Assembly (NCBI GenBank): GCA_044464485.1
Contig: JBIQLG010000004.1
Coordinates: forward strand, 62,001-126,000
Source: Terrimesophilobacter sp044464485
Lineage (GTDB): Bacteria; Actinomycetota; Actinomycetes; Actinomycetales; Microbacteriaceae
DNA: 64,000 nucleotides
Reading direction: 5' to 3'
Position 1 is the first letter of the stretch; every line of letters begins with the position of its first letter. The position numbers were made by a program, and so were the translations under genes. The notes beneath the pieces were generated by a model, which did no database searches, was not told where the DNA came from, and saw nothing but the letters and a program-made list of their open reading frames with translations. Positions 17,376 through 26,214 of the stretch are shown piece after piece.

Positions 17376-18422
17376 ATGTATCGACTTTTCTTTCACCTTG
17401 TTCTGGCGCGATTCGACCCCGAACGAGCACACTCACTGGCGTTGATCGTCATTCGCATGTGCGGGCTGCCCATCATCGGTGCCGTGATCAGAACGTTCAC
17501 GAAACCGTCGCCGCGGCTCTCCGTGACAACGCTCGGCGTGAAATTTTCGTCGCCCTTTGGACTTGCCGCGGGTTTTGACAAGGATGCAGCGGCTATTCGT
17601 GGTCTCGGTAACCTTGGGTTCGGACACGTCGAAGTGGGGACACTTACGGCGCAGCCCCAGCCCGGCAACCCTGGACCGCGGTTGTTTCGACTCGTCCCTG
17701 ACCGCGCGCTCATCAATCGCATGGGCTTCAACAACGGGGGAGCGGCAAACGCGGTGACACGGCTGCGTACTGTGCGCGAGCTCAACACGAGGCCCGTTGT
17801 GGGAGTGAATATTGGAAAGTCGCGTGTCGTCAACGTGGAGGCCGCTGCCGACGATTACCTGGAAAGCGCCCGGCTTCTTGCTCCCGTTGCCGACTATCTC
17901 GTTGTCAACGTCAGCTCGCCGAATACCCCCGGGCTGCGGGGACTGCAAGAGGCCGACAGACTGCGCCCCCTTCTGCGTTCGGTGAAGGAGGCGGCCGGCG
18001 TCACTCCGGTTCTGGTCAAAATCGCACCCGACCTCGGGGATCCCGCAATTGTTGAGTTGTGCGGGATCGTGACCGAACTCGCGCTTGGCGGAATAATTGC
18101 AACCAATACGACGCTGAGCCGCGAGGGGCTCGCCACCGACGCGGACGTAGTGGAGTCCGCTGGGGCGGGAGGTCTCTCCGGAAGGCCACTTGCGTCACGG
18201 TCACTTGACGTTTTGAAACTGGTCCGGTCGAGTGTTCCTGCCGAATTGTGCATTGTTTCTGTTGGCGGAGTCGAGTCGGCACGAGACGTCGCCGAGCGGA
18301 TTCGCGCCGGTGCAACGCTCGTGCAGGGGTACACGGGATTCATCTATCGCGGGCCCCTGTGGGCCGCGCAGATCAATCGGAGTCTTGCCCGAATACTTAA
18401 ACGGGAAACTGCCCGCGCTTGA
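17376..18422 (+). CDS. pyrD: Dihydroorotate dehydrogenase (quinone), class 2
   Basis: PyrD oxidises dihydroorotate to orotate, passing electrons through FMN to quinone at the membrane. The 348-residue protein has the N-terminal amphipathic membrane helix of class 2 enzymes (about 1-30). PFGLAAGFDKDA, NRMGFNNGGA, VVNVSSPNTPGLRGLQ (catalytic serine), LVKIAPDL and the FMN phosphate segment SVGGVESARDVAERIRAGATLVQGYTG follow. It fits pyrimidine synthesis linked to the respiratory chain encoded downstream. The 3' end overlaps a convergent gene by 26 bases. Confidence 0.96.
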   Translation: MYRLFFHLVLARFDPERAHSLALIVIRMCGLPIIGAVIRTFTKPSPRLSVTTLGVKFSSPFGLAAGFDKDAAAIRGLGNLGFGHVEVGTLTAQPQPGNPGPRLFRLVPDRALINRMGFNNGGAANAVTRLRTVRELNTRPVVGVNIGKSRVVNVEAAADDYLESARLLAPVADYLVVNVSSPNTPGLRGLQEADRLRPLLRSVKEAAGVTPVLVKIAPDLGDPAIVELCGIVTELALGGIIATNTTLSREGLATDADVVESAGAGGLSGRPLASRSLDVLKLVRSSVPAELCIVSVGGVESARDVAERIRAGATLVQGYTGFIYRGPLWAAQINRSLARILKRETARA

Positions 18423-18975
18423 CCTGTGGTTTGGGTAGCCGCATCATCCGCAACTGCATCGCACGCATCGCCGCATACCACCGTGTTCCACGCTGAACTT
18501 TGTCTGAACCGAACTTTTGCGACAGCCTCCGAGTGACGATGTACCCGAGAATGATGCCGTCAATGACTGCGGCGAGGAAAAACAACCACAGAATGCCGAT
18601 GCCGATGAGTTGGAGAGCTTCACTGCTCACGAACGTGAGGATGATGACGACAAACATTACGGGGATGAGCACCTCTCCCACGCTGAATCGAGCGTCCACA
18701 TAATCCCGCACCCATCGGCGCTGCGGTCCTTTGTCTCTGACGGGAAGATACTTCTCATCGCCGGCCGCCATACCCACGCGTGCCTTCTCGCGCGCTTCAG
18801 CCATTTTTGCCCGGGACTCCTTCGATGCAGCCCGTCGATCATTGCTGACCAGTGGTCTCAGATTGGCCGCTTCGCGCTCTTTTCTGGTCGGCGTCGGACG
18901 CCCTTTACCCTGCACTGTGCTATCAGTGTTGAGGTGGTCGTCGACTTCATGGTCGGGCTTTGCTCGTTTGGGCAC
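18397..18975 (-). CDS. DUF3043 domain-containing membrane protein
   Basis: This is a 192-residue protein with a long basic N-terminal region (about 1-100) rich in Lys, Arg and Glu that includes KGRPTPTRKEREAANLRPL. Two adjacent transmembrane segments follow at about 103-145, and then a basic C-terminal tail. This is the DUF3043 family found across actinobacteria, and its function is not known. The GTG start has AAGGA six bases upstream. Its last 26 bases overlap the end of pyrD on the other strand. Its 5' end faces the M20 dipeptidase with 40 bases between the starts. Confidence 0.87.
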   Translation of the reverse strand: MPKRAKPDHEVDDHLNTDSTVQGKGRPTPTRKEREAANLRPLVSNDRRAASKESRAKMAEAREKARVGMAAGDEKYLPVRDKGPQRRWVRDYVDARFSVGEVLIPVMFVVIILTFVSSEALQLIGIGILWLFFLAAVIDGIILGYIVTRRLSQKFGSDKVQRGTRWYAAMRAMQLRMMRLPKPQVKRGQFPV

Positions 18976-19002
18976 GTTGGATCCTTGCTCTCGGTCTGCC
19001 GT

Positions 19003-19008
19003 TAAGAT
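19003..19008 (+). promoter_or_regulatory. -10 element (TAAGAT) for the M20 dipeptidase
   Basis: TAAGAT lies seven bases before the ATG at 19016 with no ribosome binding site between, so transcription probably begins at or next to the ATG (leaderless). TTGCTC about 16 bases upstream is a possible -35. Confidence 0.5.
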
Positions 19009-19015
19009 TACCCGT

Positions 19016-20419
19016 ATGACTTCTGCACCCCACGACTCCGCCGTTTTTCATGATTCTCTCGCTGAGGCGGTGACCGCGGGGTTTCCCCTGGTGATGGGCG
19101 AGCTGGGCGACCTTGTCCGCATACCTTCGGTGTCATGGTCCGCGTTCGACCCGGACCATGTGCGGCGCAGCGCCGACGCCATCGTGGCGCTCGTGAACGG
19201 TCTCGACGTTTTCGATAGCGTGCATGTCTCTCAGGCAACCATTGGCGATACGGATCAACTCGGCCAACCGGCAGTCCTGGCCACGCGCGCGGCAAAAAAT
19301 GGCAAACCCACGGTGCTGCTGTATGCCCATCATGACGTCCAGCCTCCCGGCAAGGATGAAGACTGGGACACTCCTCCGTTTGAGCCCACGGTGCGCGGCG
19401 ACAGGCTCTATGGGCGGGGCGCGGCGGACGACAAGGCGGGGGTGATGGCGCACATCGCTGCGATTCGCGCGCTGGTAGAAACCGCCGGCGATGATTTTGA
19501 CCTCGGTCTCGTGCTCTTCATTGAGGGGGAGGAAGAATTCGGCTCGCGCTCGTTCAAGAATTTCCTGCTCAAACACCGCTCGGAACTCAGCTCGGACGTC
19601 ATTGTGGTTGCGGACTCAGACAACTGGGACGCCGAGACTCCTGCGCTCACTGTTGCGCTTCGGGGAAATGTCACGTTTCGTCTCACTGTGCGCACGCTGG
19701 ACCACGCGTCGCATTCGGGCATGTTCGGGGGAGCCGCGCCCGATGCCATGCTCGCCATGATCAAACTGCTGGCCACGTTGCACGACGAAGCAGGAACCGT
19801 GGCGGTGCGCGGCCTCAGGAGTTTCGACGGTGACACCCCGGATTATCCGGAGTCGCAGTTGATTCATGAGGCTGCTTTGCTGGAAGGTGTCGCCCCAATC
19901 GGCACGGGCTCCATTCCTAGCAGGCTGTGGTACCAGCCATCCATCACGGTGACCGGAATTGATGCGCCCAGCGTCGCAAACGCATCCAACACGCTGCTTC
20001 CATCGGTGTCGGTGCGGGTGAGCGCCCGCATAGCTCCCGGTCAGTCTGCCGCCGAGGCATTCGAAGAGATTGAGCGCCACATCCGAGAGAACACTCCCTT
20101 TGGCGCCCACGTGGAAATTGACGACGTCGATCGCGGCGAGCCGTTCTTAGTAGACACGAGCGGTTGGGCGGTGGCGGAGGCAAAAAATGCGATGGCGCGT
20201 GCCTGGGGCACTGAGCCCGTCGAGATGGGAGTTGGCGGATCGATTCCGTTCATTTCCGACCTGGTGGATGTCTTCCCCGAGGCCCAGATTCTGGTCACCG
20301 GAGTGGAGGATCCGGATTCTCGCGCGCACAGCCCGAACGAATCGCTGCACCTCGGCGTTTTTCATCGAGCGATCCTCACGGAAGCGATACTTCTGTCAAC
20401 CCTGAATTCTCGCGAGTGA
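19016..20419 (+). CDS. M20 family dipeptidase / metallopeptidase
   Basis: This 467-residue zinc peptidase of the M20 dipeptidase (ArgE/DapE-like) group is probably cytoplasmic and may act on dipeptides or acylated amino acids. Metal-binding segments are visible: LYAHHDVQPPGKDEDWD (His, Asp), GRGAADDKAGVMAH, EGEEEFGS (catalytic Glu) and VADSDNWD. There is a dimerisation insert in the middle and a C-terminal HSPNESLHLG metal ligand. The ATG at 19016 is preferred because a TAAGAT -10 lies seven bases upstream, although the frame remains open 95 codons further. The substrate cannot be assigned. Confidence 0.92.
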   Translation: MTSAPHDSAVFHDSLAEAVTAGFPLVMGELGDLVRIPSVSWSAFDPDHVRRSADAIVALVNGLDVFDSVHVSQATIGDTDQLGQPAVLATRAAKNGKPTVLLYAHHDVQPPGKDEDWDTPPFEPTVRGDRLYGRGAADDKAGVMAHIAAIRALVETAGDDFDLGLVLFIEGEEEFGSRSFKNFLLKHRSELSSDVIVVADSDNWDAETPALTVALRGNVTFRLTVRTLDHASHSGMFGGAAPDAMLAMIKLLATLHDEAGTVAVRGLRSFDGDTPDYPESQLIHEAALLEGVAPIGTGSIPSRLWYQPSITVTGIDAPSVANASNTLLPSVSVRVSARIAPGQSAAEAFEEIERHIRENTPFGAHVEIDDVDRGEPFLVDTSGWAVAEAKNAMARAWGTEPVEMGVGGSIPFISDLVDVFPEAQILVTGVEDPDSRAHSPNESLHLGVFHRAILTEAILLSTLNSRE

Positions 20420-20425
20420 AGACAT

Positions 20426-20431
20426 TAGACT
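20426..20431 (+). promoter_or_regulatory. Candidate -10 (TAGACT) for the Fe-S carrier gene
   Basis: TAGACT lies seven bases after the dipeptidase stop. It is followed by AAGGAG before the ATG at 20457, so this gene has both a promoter-like element and a normal ribosome binding site. Confidence 0.4.
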
Positions 20432-20456
20432 CGGTAGTGAACGTAAGGAGCAGGAT

Positions 20457-20819
20457 ATGTCTGACACCAGCACAGTTGAGACGTCGACACCGACTCACGG
20501 TGTGACGCTGACGAGCACGGCGGCCCACAAGGTGCGCACCCTCTGCGAGCAGGAGGGAAGAGACGACCTGCGCCTTCGTATTGCTGTTCAGCCGGGTGGC
20601 TGTTCGGGGTTGATTTACCAACTCTACTTTGATGAGCGCCTGCTGGATGGCGACTCCACCGTCGAGTTTGACGGAGTTGAGGTTGTCGTCGACAAGATGA
20701 GCGTTCCTTACTTGGATGGCGCCACGATCGATTTCGAAGACACCATCCAGAAGCAGGGATTTACCATTGACAACCCCAACGCCGGCGGCAGTTGCGCATG
20801 CGGCGACTCATTTCATTAG
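20457..20819 (+). CDS. erpA: A-type iron-sulfur cluster carrier (HesB/IscA/ErpA family)
   Basis: This 120-residue A-type carrier accepts Fe-S clusters from the assembly scaffold and passes them to target proteins. The three cluster-binding cysteines are present: Cys49 in QPGGCSGLIYQL, and Cys113 and Cys115 in GGSCACGDSFH at the C terminus. The N-terminal 18 residues are threonine/serine-rich and probably disordered. It is encoded directly upstream of ctaC, and the Rieske protein QcrA is a plausible nearby client. The name erpA is used in the broad sense, as IscA-like proteins share the same motif. Confidence 0.92.
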   Translation: MSDTSTVETSTPTHGVTLTSTAAHKVRTLCEQEGRDDLRLRIAVQPGGCSGLIYQLYFDERLLDGDSTVEFDGVEVVVDKMSVPYLDGATIDFEDTIQKQGFTIDNPNAGGSCACGDSFH

Positions 20820-20872
20820 GTTTTAAGCCCGCTTTTAGCCGGTTTGGGCATGTCGGGGCGCGTCCTTCAGAG

Positions 20873-20896
20873 TAGGCTGGAGGCGTTCAATAGACT
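20873..20896 (+). promoter_or_regulatory. Two candidate -10 elements upstream of ctaC
   Basis: TAGGCT (20873-20878) and TAGACT (20891-20896) lie 18 bases apart in the gap before ctaC. Either would give a leader carrying GAGAGG at about 20922-20927 before GTG 20934. Two alternative start sites are possible. Confidence 0.4.
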
Positions 20897-20933
20897 GCCA
20901 ATAACAGTTTCCGCGTCATCCGAGAGGTTTCCA

Positions 20934-21812
20934 GTGCGTTCTCCTCGTCGTCTTCGATGGATTACCATCCCGGTCGCCCTAGGGCTTGCCATTACTCTCG
21001 CGGGTTGCACCCAGCAGCAGCTTCGCGGATTTATGCCTGGCGAACCCGGCATCACCAATCACACGGATGATATCGACGGTCTTTGGGTGACGAGTTGGAT
21101 CATCCTTTTGGCGATCGGACTGCTCGTGTGGGGGCTGATCATTTGGGCGCTTGTGGTGTACCGCCGTCGCAAGGGACAAACGGGACTCCCGGTTCAACTT
21201 CGCTACAACATGCCGATTGAAATCTTTTACACCGTCGTGCCCTTGATTTTTATTCTGGGATTCTTCGCGTTCACGGCGCGCGATCAGGCAAAGATCGAGG
21301 CACCGATCGCGAATCCGGATGTCCAGATCGAAGTCTTCGGCAAGCGATGGTCGTGGGACTTCAACTATTTGAACGTCGGACCGAACGACAAGGGTGTTTA
21401 TTCGCAGGGCGTTCAGGCGAAGGAAATCTCGACTCCGCCATTCATCGACGAAGACGCGCTTCCGGTTCTTTACCTCCCGGTGGGTAAGTCAGTTCAACTT
21501 GATATCGAGAGTCGCGATGTAGTGCACTCGTTCTGGGTTCCCGAATTCCTTTACAAGAAGGACATGATCCCGGGGAAGTCGAATTACATCTACTTCACGC
21601 CGCTGAAGGAAGGCGTGTACATGGGTAAGTGCGCCGAACTCTGCGGCGAATATCACTCGCTCATGCTCTTCAAAGTAAAGGTCGTCTCCCAGAGCGAGTA
21701 TGACGCGTATATCAATGACCTCGCCGCAAAGGGGCAGGTCGGAGCGCTGGGACCCGAGTACAACACAAACACCAACAAGCCCGGCAACGACGCTCCGACC
21801 GGCAACGAGTAG
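20934..21812 (+). CDS. ctaC: Cytochrome c oxidase subunit II (aa3 type)
   Basis: CtaC carries the CuA centre that takes electrons from the cytochrome c domain of QcrC. The GTG start at 20934 (GAGAGG upstream) gives 292 residues. The N terminus is a lipoprotein signal peptide ending in LAITLAGC, so the mature protein should be lipidated at that Cys. Two transmembrane helices follow, then a cupredoxin domain with the CuA ligands in VVHSFWVPEF and CAELCGEYHSLM. It overlaps nothing and is followed 12 bases later by ctaD. The frame is open 30 codons upstream, but that sequence lacks a signal peptide. Confidence 0.96.
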   Translation: MRSPRRLRWITIPVALGLAITLAGCTQQQLRGFMPGEPGITNHTDDIDGLWVTSWIILLAIGLLVWGLIIWALVVYRRRKGQTGLPVQLRYNMPIEIFYTVVPLIFILGFFAFTARDQAKIEAPIANPDVQIEVFGKRWSWDFNYLNVGPNDKGVYSQGVQAKEISTPPFIDEDALPVLYLPVGKSVQLDIESRDVVHSFWVPEFLYKKDMIPGKSNYIYFTPLKEGVYMGKCAELCGEYHSLMLFKVKVVSQSEYDAYINDLAAKGQVGALGPEYNTNTNKPGNDAPTGNE

Positions 21813-21824
21813 GCGATTTCAGAT

Positions 21825-23597
21825 ATGACTACTACAACAGCACCCTCCGCCTCGACGCCGAAGGCACCGCAACAGCCGCAGCGCGGGTCGGGGGCCGGCA
21901 ACAATTTCGGAGCATCCAAAGTGGGCTCCAAGGGTGACATCATCGTCGACTGGATCACGACGACCGACCACAAGAAGATCGGCTATCTGTACCTGATCAC
22001 CTCGTTCATTTACTTCTGCATCGGCGGCGTCATGGCGCTGATCATTCGCGCTCAACTTTTCGAGCCGGGATTGCAGTTGCTGCAAACGAAAGATCAGTAC
22101 AACCAGCTGTTCACCATGCACGGCACCATCATGCTGTTGATGTTCGCGACGCCGCTTTTTGCCGGCTTTACGAACGTCATTATGCCGCTGCAGATCGGCG
22201 CTCCGGATGTCGCCTTCCCGCGGCTGAACGCGTTCGCGTACTGGCTCTACAACTTCGGTAGTCTCATCGCGGTCGCGGGATTCCTGACTCCGCAAGGAGC
22301 TGCGTCGTTCGGTTGGTTCGCATATACGCCGCTCTCTGATCCGACGTTCTCACCGGGCGCCGGAGGTAACCTGTGGACGTTTGGGCTTGCTCTCAGCGGA
22401 TTCGGCACGATTCTGGGTGCCGTGAACTTCATCACGACCATCATCACGCTCCGGGCACCCGGAATGACCATGTTCCGCATGCCGATATTCACCTGGAACG
22501 CCATGGTCACGTCAATCCTCGTGATCATGGTCTTCCCGCCGTTTGCTGCAGCCCTGTTCGGACTTGGATTGGATCGCGTCTTCGGCGGTCACATATACAA
22601 CGTTGAGTCGGGCGGAGCTCTGCTCTGGCAACACCTCTTCTGGTTCTTCGGCCATCCGGAGGTGTACATTATTGCGCTCCCGTTCTTCGGAATAGTTTCC
22701 GAAGTGTTCCCCGTCTTCAGCCGAAAACCGATCTTCGGATACAAGACTTTGGTGGGTGCGACGGTCGCAATTGCTGCACTCTCAACTACCGTGTGGGCCC
22801 ACCACATGTACGTGACCGGGTCGGTACTGTTGCCGTTCTTCTCGCTCATGACGATGTTGATCGCCGTGCCGACGGGCGTCAAGATTTTCAACTGGCTGGG
22901 CACGATGTGGCGAGGGTCCATAACGTTTGAAGCAGCAATGCTCTGGGCAATTGGCTTCCTTGTGACCTTCACTTTCGGCGGTCTCACGGGTGTGATCCTC
23001 GCTTCGCCGCCGTTGGACTTCCACGTTTCCGACACGTATTTCGTCGTCGCACACTTCCACTACGTGGTGTTCGGTACCGTCGTCTTCGCAATGTTCAGCG
23101 GGTTCTATTTCTGGTGGCCGAAGTGGACGGGCAAAATGCTCAACGAGCGGCTGGGCAAGGTGCACTTCTGGCTGCTGTTCCTCGGTTTCCACACGACGTT
23201 CCTGATCCAGCATTGGCTTGGTGTGATGGGAATGCCGAGGCGCTATGCCACGTATCAGCCAGAGGACGGCTTTGTCTGGATGAATCAGCTTTCCACGATC
23301 GGCGCAATGCTGCTCGGTATTTCGATGATTCCGTTCTTATACAACGTCTACATCACGGCCCGCAGGGCCCCGCGCGTGACGGTCAATGACCCGTGGGGTT
23401 ATGGGCGTTCACTTGAGTGGGCGACGTCGTGCCCGCCACCGCGCCACAACTTCACGTCCATTCCTCGCATCCGGTCGGAGTCGCCGGCGTTCGACTTGAA
23501 CCACCCGGAGGCGGCACCGGTCCAGTACGGAATCGGGCCGGGTAAAGACGCGCCGGACGCGCCGATCAAGGACCTCAGCGACGAGAAGGTGAAGTAA
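21825..23597 (+). CDS. ctaD: Cytochrome c oxidase subunit I (aa3 type)
   Basis: CtaD is the heme a/heme a3-CuB catalytic subunit that reduces oxygen and pumps protons. The 590-residue protein has about twelve hydrophobic helices. It has the heme a ligand region (FTMHGTIMLLMF), the CuB/Tyr site HLFWFFGHPEVYIIALP, the HHMYVTG histidine pair and VAHFHYVVFG near heme a3. The N terminus (about 30 residues) is Thr/Pro-rich and cytoplasmic. It belongs to the ctaC-ctaD-ctaF block and should form the supercomplex with the QcrABC proteins encoded on the opposite strand. Confidence 0.98.
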   Translation: MTTTTAPSASTPKAPQQPQRGSGAGNNFGASKVGSKGDIIVDWITTTDHKKIGYLYLITSFIYFCIGGVMALIIRAQLFEPGLQLLQTKDQYNQLFTMHGTIMLLMFATPLFAGFTNVIMPLQIGAPDVAFPRLNAFAYWLYNFGSLIAVAGFLTPQGAASFGWFAYTPLSDPTFSPGAGGNLWTFGLALSGFGTILGAVNFITTIITLRAPGMTMFRMPIFTWNAMVTSILVIMVFPPFAAALFGLGLDRVFGGHIYNVESGGALLWQHLFWFFGHPEVYIIALPFFGIVSEVFPVFSRKPIFGYKTLVGATVAIAALSTTVWAHHMYVTGSVLLPFFSLMTMLIAVPTGVKIFNWLGTMWRGSITFEAAMLWAIGFLVTFTFGGLTGVILASPPLDFHVSDTYFVVAHFHYVVFGTVVFAMFSGFYFWWPKWTGKMLNERLGKVHFWLLFLGFHTTFLIQHWLGVMGMPRRYATYQPEDGFVWMNQLSTIGAMLLGISMIPFLYNVYITARRAPRVTVNDPWGYGRSLEWATSCPPPRHNFTSIPRIRSESPAFDLNHPEAAPVQYGIGPGKDAPDAPIKDLSDEKVK

Positions 23598-23604
23598 CAA
23601 GCAG

Positions 23605-24027
23605 ATGAAGACCAACATTCATGTTTTCTGGATACTGGCCGCGTTCTTCTGGTTGTCGTCAATCCTCTACACGGTATGGAGTCTCGTTGACCCCATGCAC
23701 GGTGAGATTGAATGGGTCGGCACGCCAGCATTGGCCCTGTGCGGCGTGCTCTTCGCCCTCATTGCGTTCTTTCTGGGGCGCGCTCATCACGCCCAGGGCG
23801 GTGAACTTCCCGAAGATGTGCAAACAGCGGATATCGATGACGGGGACAGCGAGGTAGGTTTTTACAGTCCGTGGAGTTGGTGGCCCATGGCACTCGGTGC
23901 AGGCGCGGCTCTCGTGTTCCTCGGTCTCGCGATCGGTATCTGGATTTGCTTTATCGGTGCCGCGTTGTCCTTCGTGAGTATCGTCGGTTGGGTCTTCGAG
24001 TACTACCGCGGAAACTTCGGTCGCTAG
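23605..24027 (+). CDS. ctaF: Actinobacterial cytochrome c oxidase subunit IV
   Basis: This is a 140-residue membrane protein of the actinobacterial subunit IV family, a small non-catalytic part of the bcc-aa3 supercomplex. Four hydrophobic segments are visible (about 7-28, 38-58, 88-106, 108-130) with an acidic loop between them. It also has the conserved VGFYSPWSWWPMALG and VFEYYRGNF sequences. It starts seven bases after ctaD and ends the plus-strand respiratory block. Confidence 0.93.
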   Translation: MKTNIHVFWILAAFFWLSSILYTVWSLVDPMHGEIEWVGTPALALCGVLFALIAFFLGRAHHAQGGELPEDVQTADIDDGDSEVGFYSPWSWWPMALGAGAALVFLGLAIGIWICFIGAALSFVSIVGWVFEYYRGNFGR

Positions 24028-24047
24028 CGAGTCTCTGAGCATCTCGG

Positions 24048-24500
24048 ATGATGTCAACGGATGCGGCTTCCACACCCCGCGTAAGGAGGGCGACCCAAGA
24101 CGATGCTTCCGCGGTGAGGTCGCTGCTCGCGCAAGTGGGGGCAGAATTCGTGCCGGAAGGCGAAGTTTTTGAGGATACCTTCGACGCCGTGATGTCACAG
24201 GCCGACGATCATCTCCTGTTCGTTGTCGAACTGGATGACTGCGTCGCAGGCTACGCGCTTGCGACCATTGCGCGGCAGTTTTATGCCCACGGTGACACGG
24301 CACAGATTCATGAGCTGGTCGTAGACGAGAACTCACGGGGGAGGGGACTGGGAAGCCACCTCGTCTCCGCGATTGAAGGCGAGTGCCTGGCGCGAGGCGT
24401 CAAGCAGTTGACCGTTGCGACGCTACGGAATTCTGCCTTTTACGAGAGATTGGACTACCGTTCTACGGCAGACTTTCTCAAGAAACGATTCGACGAATAG
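24048..24500 (+). CDS. GNAT family N-acetyltransferase
   Basis: This is a 150-residue acetyl-CoA-dependent N-acetyltransferase. Its fold is recognisable from RRATQDDASAVRSLL at the N terminus, the beta strand ending in HELVVDE, and the acetyl-CoA pyrophosphate loop NSRGRGLGSHLV (motif A). It ends in NSAFYERLDYRSTADFLKK. The substrate is unknown. It lies between the convergent cta and qcr blocks, 20 bases after ctaF, and could be cotranscribed with ctaF. No ribosome binding site is obvious, and the second ATG (24051) is an equally good start. Confidence 0.85.
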   Translation: MMSTDAASTPRVRRATQDDASAVRSLLAQVGAEFVPEGEVFEDTFDAVMSQADDHLLFVVELDDCVAGYALATIARQFYAHGDTAQIHELVVDENSRGRGLGSHLVSAIEGECLARGVKQLTVATLRNSAFYERLDYRSTADFLKKRFDE

Positions 24501-24572
24501 TATTCGTTGATTCGCACTTACTTATTTCGCCTCGCCGATTCGCACGGATCGCGTAGCTCGGTCGGCGACGCA

Positions 24573-24590
24573 GCTGAGCGCGCTCTCAGC
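24573..24590. terminator. Hairpin between convergent GNAT and qcrB genes
   Basis: GCTGAG (24573-24578) and CTCAGC (24585-24590) form a perfect six-pair stem around CGCGCT, overlapping the qcrB stop codon. A longer weak stem (TCGCCGA/TCGGCGA) lies just upstream on the plus strand. It could stop transcription from either side, but no T tract is present. Confidence 0.35.
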
Positions 24591-26214
24591 GGTGATCTTC
24601 GCCAGCCTCGAGCTCTGCACGCGTCGCGGGCGAGATTCTGTCTTCAAAGAACCACCGCGAGATCACGGCACGCACACGCTGCATCGGGCGAATCTTGCCG
24701 TCAGCATCGGGGCGAACCATGAGAGGTTTGTAGTCAAGGTAATCGACAAGTCGCCACCGTTCGAATTCACTCACCGGCTCATGCACTTCGTGGTACTGAC
24801 CGCCGGGCAAACGCACCATGCGGCCTGATTCGTAGCCGTGCAATGCGATCTCACGATCCTTCTTCTGCAAGGCGAGGCACACGCGCTTGGTGATGAGGAA
24901 CGCGATAATCGGGCCGAGAATGAGCGCACCTTGAAGCGTGTGTGTCACTGCTTCGATGGTGAGGTGGAAATGTGTTGCCAGGATGTCGGACGCAGCCGCT
25001 GCCCAAAGAACCGCGTAGAAAGTGACGCCGGCGGCGCCGATCGATGTACGGACAGGCGCGTTGCGCGGCCGCTCTGCAAGGTGATGTTCACGCTTGTCGC
25101 CTGTCACCCACGCCTCGAGGAACGGGTAAAGCATGACGGCCACAATGAATACACCGATGACGAGCAGCGGCAGGATGATGTTGAACGACCACGTGTGGCC
25201 CCAGAGCACGAATTCCAGACCGGGTGGCACGAGACGCAAGCCACCGTCGGCAAACCCGATGTACCAGTCGGGCTGGGTACCTGCCGAAATCGGTGACGGA
25301 TCGTATGGACCGTAATTCCAGATCGGGTTGATCGTGAAGAACGACGAGATCAGTACGATGACGCCGAACACGACGAAGAAGAATCCGCCGGCCTTCGCAG
25401 CGAAGTTAGGCATGATCGGAACGCCGACGACGTTGTCATTCGTGCGGCCCGCGCCTGCGTATTGCGTGTGCTTATTGATGACCATCAGGAGCAAGTGCAG
25501 TCCGAGCGCCGCGACAAGAATTGCCGGCAGAAGCAGAATATGGAGTGAATACAATCTCGGCACGATCACCGTGCCTGGGAACTCGCCACCGAAGAGCAGG
25601 TAGGAGATCCAGGTTCCGGCGACCGGAATGCCCTTGACCATGCCGTCAATGATGCGCAGACCGTTGCCGGAAAGAAGGTCGTCGGGGAGCGAGTACCCGG
25701 TGAACCCTTCGCCCATTGCGAGGATGAACAGGACGAAACCAATCACCCAGTTGAGTTCGCGTGGCTTGCGGAACGAACCGTTGAAGAACACGCGCAGCAT
25801 GTGCAGCCCGATGGCGGCGACAAACAACAGCGCCGCCCAGTGATGCACCTGACGCATGAGAAGTCCGCCGCGGATGTCAAACGAGATGTCGAGCGTCGAC
25901 GCGTATGCGGCCGACATTTCGATCCCCTTGAGGCCCACGTACGAACCCTGGTAGTGGACGGGCGTCATGCTCGGCTCGAAGAAAAACGTCAGGAATGTTC
26001 CGGACAGGAGAATTGCGATAAAGCTGTAGAGCGCAACCTCACCGAGCATGAAGGTCCAGTGGTCTGGAAATATCTTGCGACCGAGCTCCTTGGTGATACC
26101 GGAGATGCTCGTACGCTCGTCAAGGTAGTTGGCGGCGGCACTGGTGAACCGAGAGCCTCGCGTCGTTGACGGGGTTGACGCCTTCGTGGTCGCCGAATCC
26201 TTCACGGTGGTCAT
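24586..26214 (-). CDS. qcrB: Ubiquinol/menaquinol-cytochrome c reductase cytochrome b subunit
   Basis: QcrB is the diheme cytochrome b of the actinobacterial bcc complex and oxidises menaquinol. The 542-residue protein has eight or more helices. The heme-ligand regions lie around VHHWAALLFVAAIGLHMLR and LLPAILVAALGLHLLLM. The Qo-site region includes a PDWYIG motif. A long charged C-terminal extension of about 120 residues includes VRLPGGQYHEVHEPVSEFE and is typical of actinobacteria. The start ATG overlaps the qcrA stop (ATGA). It is last in the ctaE-qcrC-qcrA-qcrB operon and is a known drug target family (Q203 site) in mycobacteria. Confidence 0.97.
   Translation of the reverse strand: MTTVKDSATTKASTPSTTRGSRFTSAAANYLDERTSISGITKELGRKIFPDHWTFMLGEVALYSFIAILLSGTFLTFFFEPSMTPVHYQGSYVGLKGIEMSAAYASTLDISFDIRGGLLMRQVHHWAALLFVAAIGLHMLRVFFNGSFRKPRELNWVIGFVLFILAMGEGFTGYSLPDDLLSGNGLRIIDGMVKGIPVAGTWISYLLFGGEFPGTVIVPRLYSLHILLLPAILVAALGLHLLLMVINKHTQYAGAGRTNDNVVGVPIMPNFAAKAGGFFFVVFGVIVLISSFFTINPIWNYGPYDPSPISAGTQPDWYIGFADGGLRLVPPGLEFVLWGHTWSFNIILPLLVIGVFIVAVMLYPFLEAWVTGDKREHHLAERPRNAPVRTSIGAAGVTFYAVLWAAAASDILATHFHLTIEAVTHTLQGALILGPIIAFLITKRVCLALQKKDREIALHGYESGRMVRLPGGQYHEVHEPVSEFERWRLVDYLDYKPLMVRPDADGKIRPMQRVRAVISRWFFEDRISPATRAELEAGEDHR

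Noticed and set aside
18517..19005. Plus-strand frames opposite the DUF3043 gene
   Set aside because: They are shadow frames of the minus-strand gene, which has clear helices, a ribosome binding site and a family match.
20820..20870. GCCC/GGGC pairing after the Fe-S carrier gene as a terminator
   Set aside because: Only four pairs with a long loop; too weak to call.
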